Shown: in pieces, positions 24,609 through 26,173 of the stretch
Layout: each line of letters starts with the position of its first letter
How positions within the stretch are numbered: the first letter of the stretch is position 1
From: Leptospira sp.
GTDB taxonomy: Bacteria > Spirochaetota > Leptospiria > Leptospirales > Leptospiraceae
DNA: 26,173 bases
Direction of reading: 5' to 3'
Assembly (NCBI GenBank): GCA_027533185.1
Contig: JAPZTS010000030.1
Location: 1-26,173 of the forward strand
Notes under the pieces: generated by a model
Database searches by the model: none
What the model was told of the DNA's origin: nothing
What the model saw: the letters and a program-made list of their open reading frames with translations, nothing else
Made by a program: the position numbers and the translations under genes

Positions 24609-26111
24609 TTACAATACAACACACTCCAACCAAATTTTGTTTTTTTGGTAGAACTTCCTTTTTAAATACGACAACCAATTTGGCTGGCCAATCCCACGCT
24701 TCACAGAACAGCTATTAAGTTGCCCCAAGTCGGAATCCATTACGATCCAACGAAAATTGGAAACTTCACTCACAAGCGTTTTTGAAAAAATATTGGGCCC
24801 TGTTGGATAAAAAACCTTGGGTGGTTCGTTCCCATCCCAAACTTCTATTCGGTGGAAAACTGCTCGCGACTCAGAATGTATCTTTACAGTGGCAAATAAA
24901 TCTTGAATCCAGATTCTACCAGAAAGAAGATTCCAATTGGGAAGCCAGTTCCAGAAACCGCTCTCTTCCACATGAAACCGGTTTGAGCCAAATATCTGAG
25001 GGTATCCAGAAAACTCAGAGAGTTTTGCAAGTTCGTTTGCGAGAGCACTTGAGTTTGAGTCCAAACTTCCATTCTTGCGACGAAGAACATAGCTACTAAA
25101 AATCGGATTCGTAATCTTTTTCACATATAGACTTGTTAGATTTTCTGAGAATGGTTCTGATTTTTCCATCTGTTGCGAATTTTCTTTGATACGCTCAAAT
25201 TCGGAGATAAACTCTTCCACAATCCAAGGATGGGAAAAATTGGTGAAAAATTCTAAATTTTTATCTCGCGCTGAAACAGAATAGTTATATGATCCAACTA
25301 ACACTTCTTTGCTATCGATAATCATTGTTTTATGATGCAATAAACCTCCATAAAAATTTTCATTTTCAAAGAGGACATCTTCATTTCCTTCTTTGTATAT
25401 AGCAGATGGAAAAGGCAACTCTTTTGCCAAAAAAGAGCCCTCTGGGTTGACTGGATGATTGTAAATTCCCTCAACCCGAATACCCTTTCTAGCCTGGTCA
25501 AGAAGCGCATATGAAATTAGCGGATCAAAATGGGAAAAAATTAGGTAACGTACGGATTCTTTAGCTGAATAGATAGATTCTATAATGTTATCTTGAATGA
25601 GCCTTCCGGATTGAGGAGAAATATGGTATATGCCGCCGCCGATAAAACTAGTTCCTCGATTAGAACTTTGATCCAATTCAGAACGCAAGGATAGATACTC
25701 TTCATTTATAACATTTTGCTTCCAATAGACATTGTGATCCCTCTCAAGTCCATGACTTGTAAAATTCCCTGTCCCGAGAAACATCTTAGTCTCATCAAAA
25801 AACCATATTTTAGTATGGTGGATTCCCGATCCTTTCCATATCTTCACATCTATTCCGAGTTTATGACATTCCTCGTAATCAGTATCCGCATCACCAAATA
25901 GTTCAATTTTTACTCCTTGTTTTTTTTTATCGGCTAACTCCGAAATAATTTCGAAATCATTGAAACTGTAGATGTAACCGACTATTGAAATTTTGGCATT
26001 TCGGATTTCTTCAATAATAGCTCGTTTAACAGCATGTTTTTTATCGAGAGGAGAATTTCGCCCTGGATAGGAAAAATAAAGGGAAGTTACTGGGATTTGT
26101 GAAATTAGCAA
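24609..26111 (-). CDS. Phospholipase D-like protein with two HKD motifs
   Basis: 500 residues from a TTG at 26111. Two HKD sites are complete: HTKIWFFD (H99, K101, D106) with FLGTGNFTSHG, and HHKTMIID (H259, K261, D266) with LVGSYNYS. This is the two-domain arrangement of PLD, cardiolipin synthase and related phosphodiesterases. The substrate may be phospholipid or nucleic acid and is not decided. After about residue 310 there is a ~190-residue C-terminal part I do not recognise, with WNWLPNWNLLSGRIW and an ending that looks beta-rich. No ATG precedes the first PLD strand (YFSYPGRNS); an in-frame TGA lies 11 codons upstream, so TTG is the best start. There is no clear signal peptide in this reading, though the N-terminus may be disturbed (see findings). 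It converges on the 61-residue gene 27 bases away. Confidence 0.85.
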   Translation of the reverse strand: MLISQIPVTSLYFSYPGRNSPLDKKHAVKRAIIEEIRNAKISIVGYIYSFNDFEIISELADKKKQGVKIELFGDADTDYEECHKLGIDVKIWKGSGIHHTKIWFFDETKMFLGTGNFTSHGLERDHNVYWKQNVINEEYLSLRSELDQSSNRGTSFIGGGIYHISPQSGRLIQDNIIESIYSAKESVRYLIFSHFDPLISYALLDQARKGIRVEGIYNHPVNPEGSFLAKELPFPSAIYKEGNEDVLFENENFYGGLLHHKTMIIDSKEVLVGSYNYSVSARDKNLEFFTNFSHPWIVEEFISEFERIKENSQQMEKSEPFSENLTSLYVKKITNPIFSSYVLRRKNGSLDSNSSALANELAKLSEFSGYPQIFGSNRFHVEESGFWNWLPNWNLLSGRIWIQDLFATVKIHSESRAVFHRIEVWDGNEPPKVFYPTGPNIFSKTLVSEVSNFRWIVMDSDLGQLNSCSVKRGIGQPNWLSYLKRKFYQKNKIWLECVVL

Positions 26112-26173
26112 ATCAAAGATAGGATCTTTTTCTTCTTTTTTTCAGTTCTTGGTGTAAAATAAGACAGCCAATG

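Noticed and set aside
24782..25099. Plus-strand open frame opposite the PLD-like gene
   Set aside because: It is antisense to a gene with clear HKD motifs and shows no start signals or recognisable protein features.
1..26173. CRISPR array, insertion sequence, prophage or tRNA genes
   Set aside because: No regularly spaced repeats, transposase or integrase motifs, target-site duplications or tRNA folds were found anywhere in the window.

Overview
The window looks like chromosome from a spirochaete of the Leptospira group. The reasons are inference from content: low-to-moderate GC, many short-lipobox lipoproteins (Phe/Ser-rich signal peptides ending in Cys), an OmpL47-type repeat protein, a FecR/LysM protein, an FmdB-lpxI-lpxB lipid A block (so an LPS-bearing outer membrane), and a membrane SpoIIE-type phosphatase. 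No rRNA, tRNA, CRISPR array, insertion sequence or prophage was seen. Coding density is very high; no gene-free stretch exceeds 300 bases.

Layout. 1-254 (-) is the N-terminal part of a short-chain dehydrogenase running off the left edge. 421-4744 (+) holds a membrane SpoIIE/PP2C phosphatase with a C-terminal TPR region, a small metzincin-like lipoprotein and a seven-repeat beta-propeller lipoprotein. 4878-6947 (+) is sucCD, followed by a perfect 10-bp hairpin, then a TolC-type outer membrane factor and an SH3-domain protein with a TTG start. 10026-12380 (+) is a tightly coupled fmdB-like/lpxI/lpxB set. From 12377 to 17627 (-) runs a coupled set, read right to left: Rep-type helicase, TPR lipoprotein, large AsmA-like membrane-anchored protein, small lipoprotein. 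17726-18991 is a divergent GST/Nudix pair whose best promoter matches lie almost on the start codons. 19142-20917 (+) is a LysM-FecR protein plus an OmpL47-like protein, converging on 22900-20920 (-), a secreted metzincin lipoprotein and a HEAT-like exported protein. 23067-24581 (+) is an MFS exporter and a 61-residue protein, converging on a two-HKD phospholipase D-like protein (-) at the right edge.

How it fits together. Apart from sucCD (TCA cycle) and the Rep helicase, most genes act at or beyond the inner membrane: lipid A synthesis (LpxI then LpxB), envelope lipid or outer membrane biogenesis (AsmA-like), efflux (TolC, MFS), surface lipoproteins and exported proteases. The least understood parts are the phosphatase/metzincin/propeller cluster, the AsmA-like operon with two lipoproteins, and the second metzincin with its coupled partner. 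All functional statements rest on motifs read by eye; no homology search was run.
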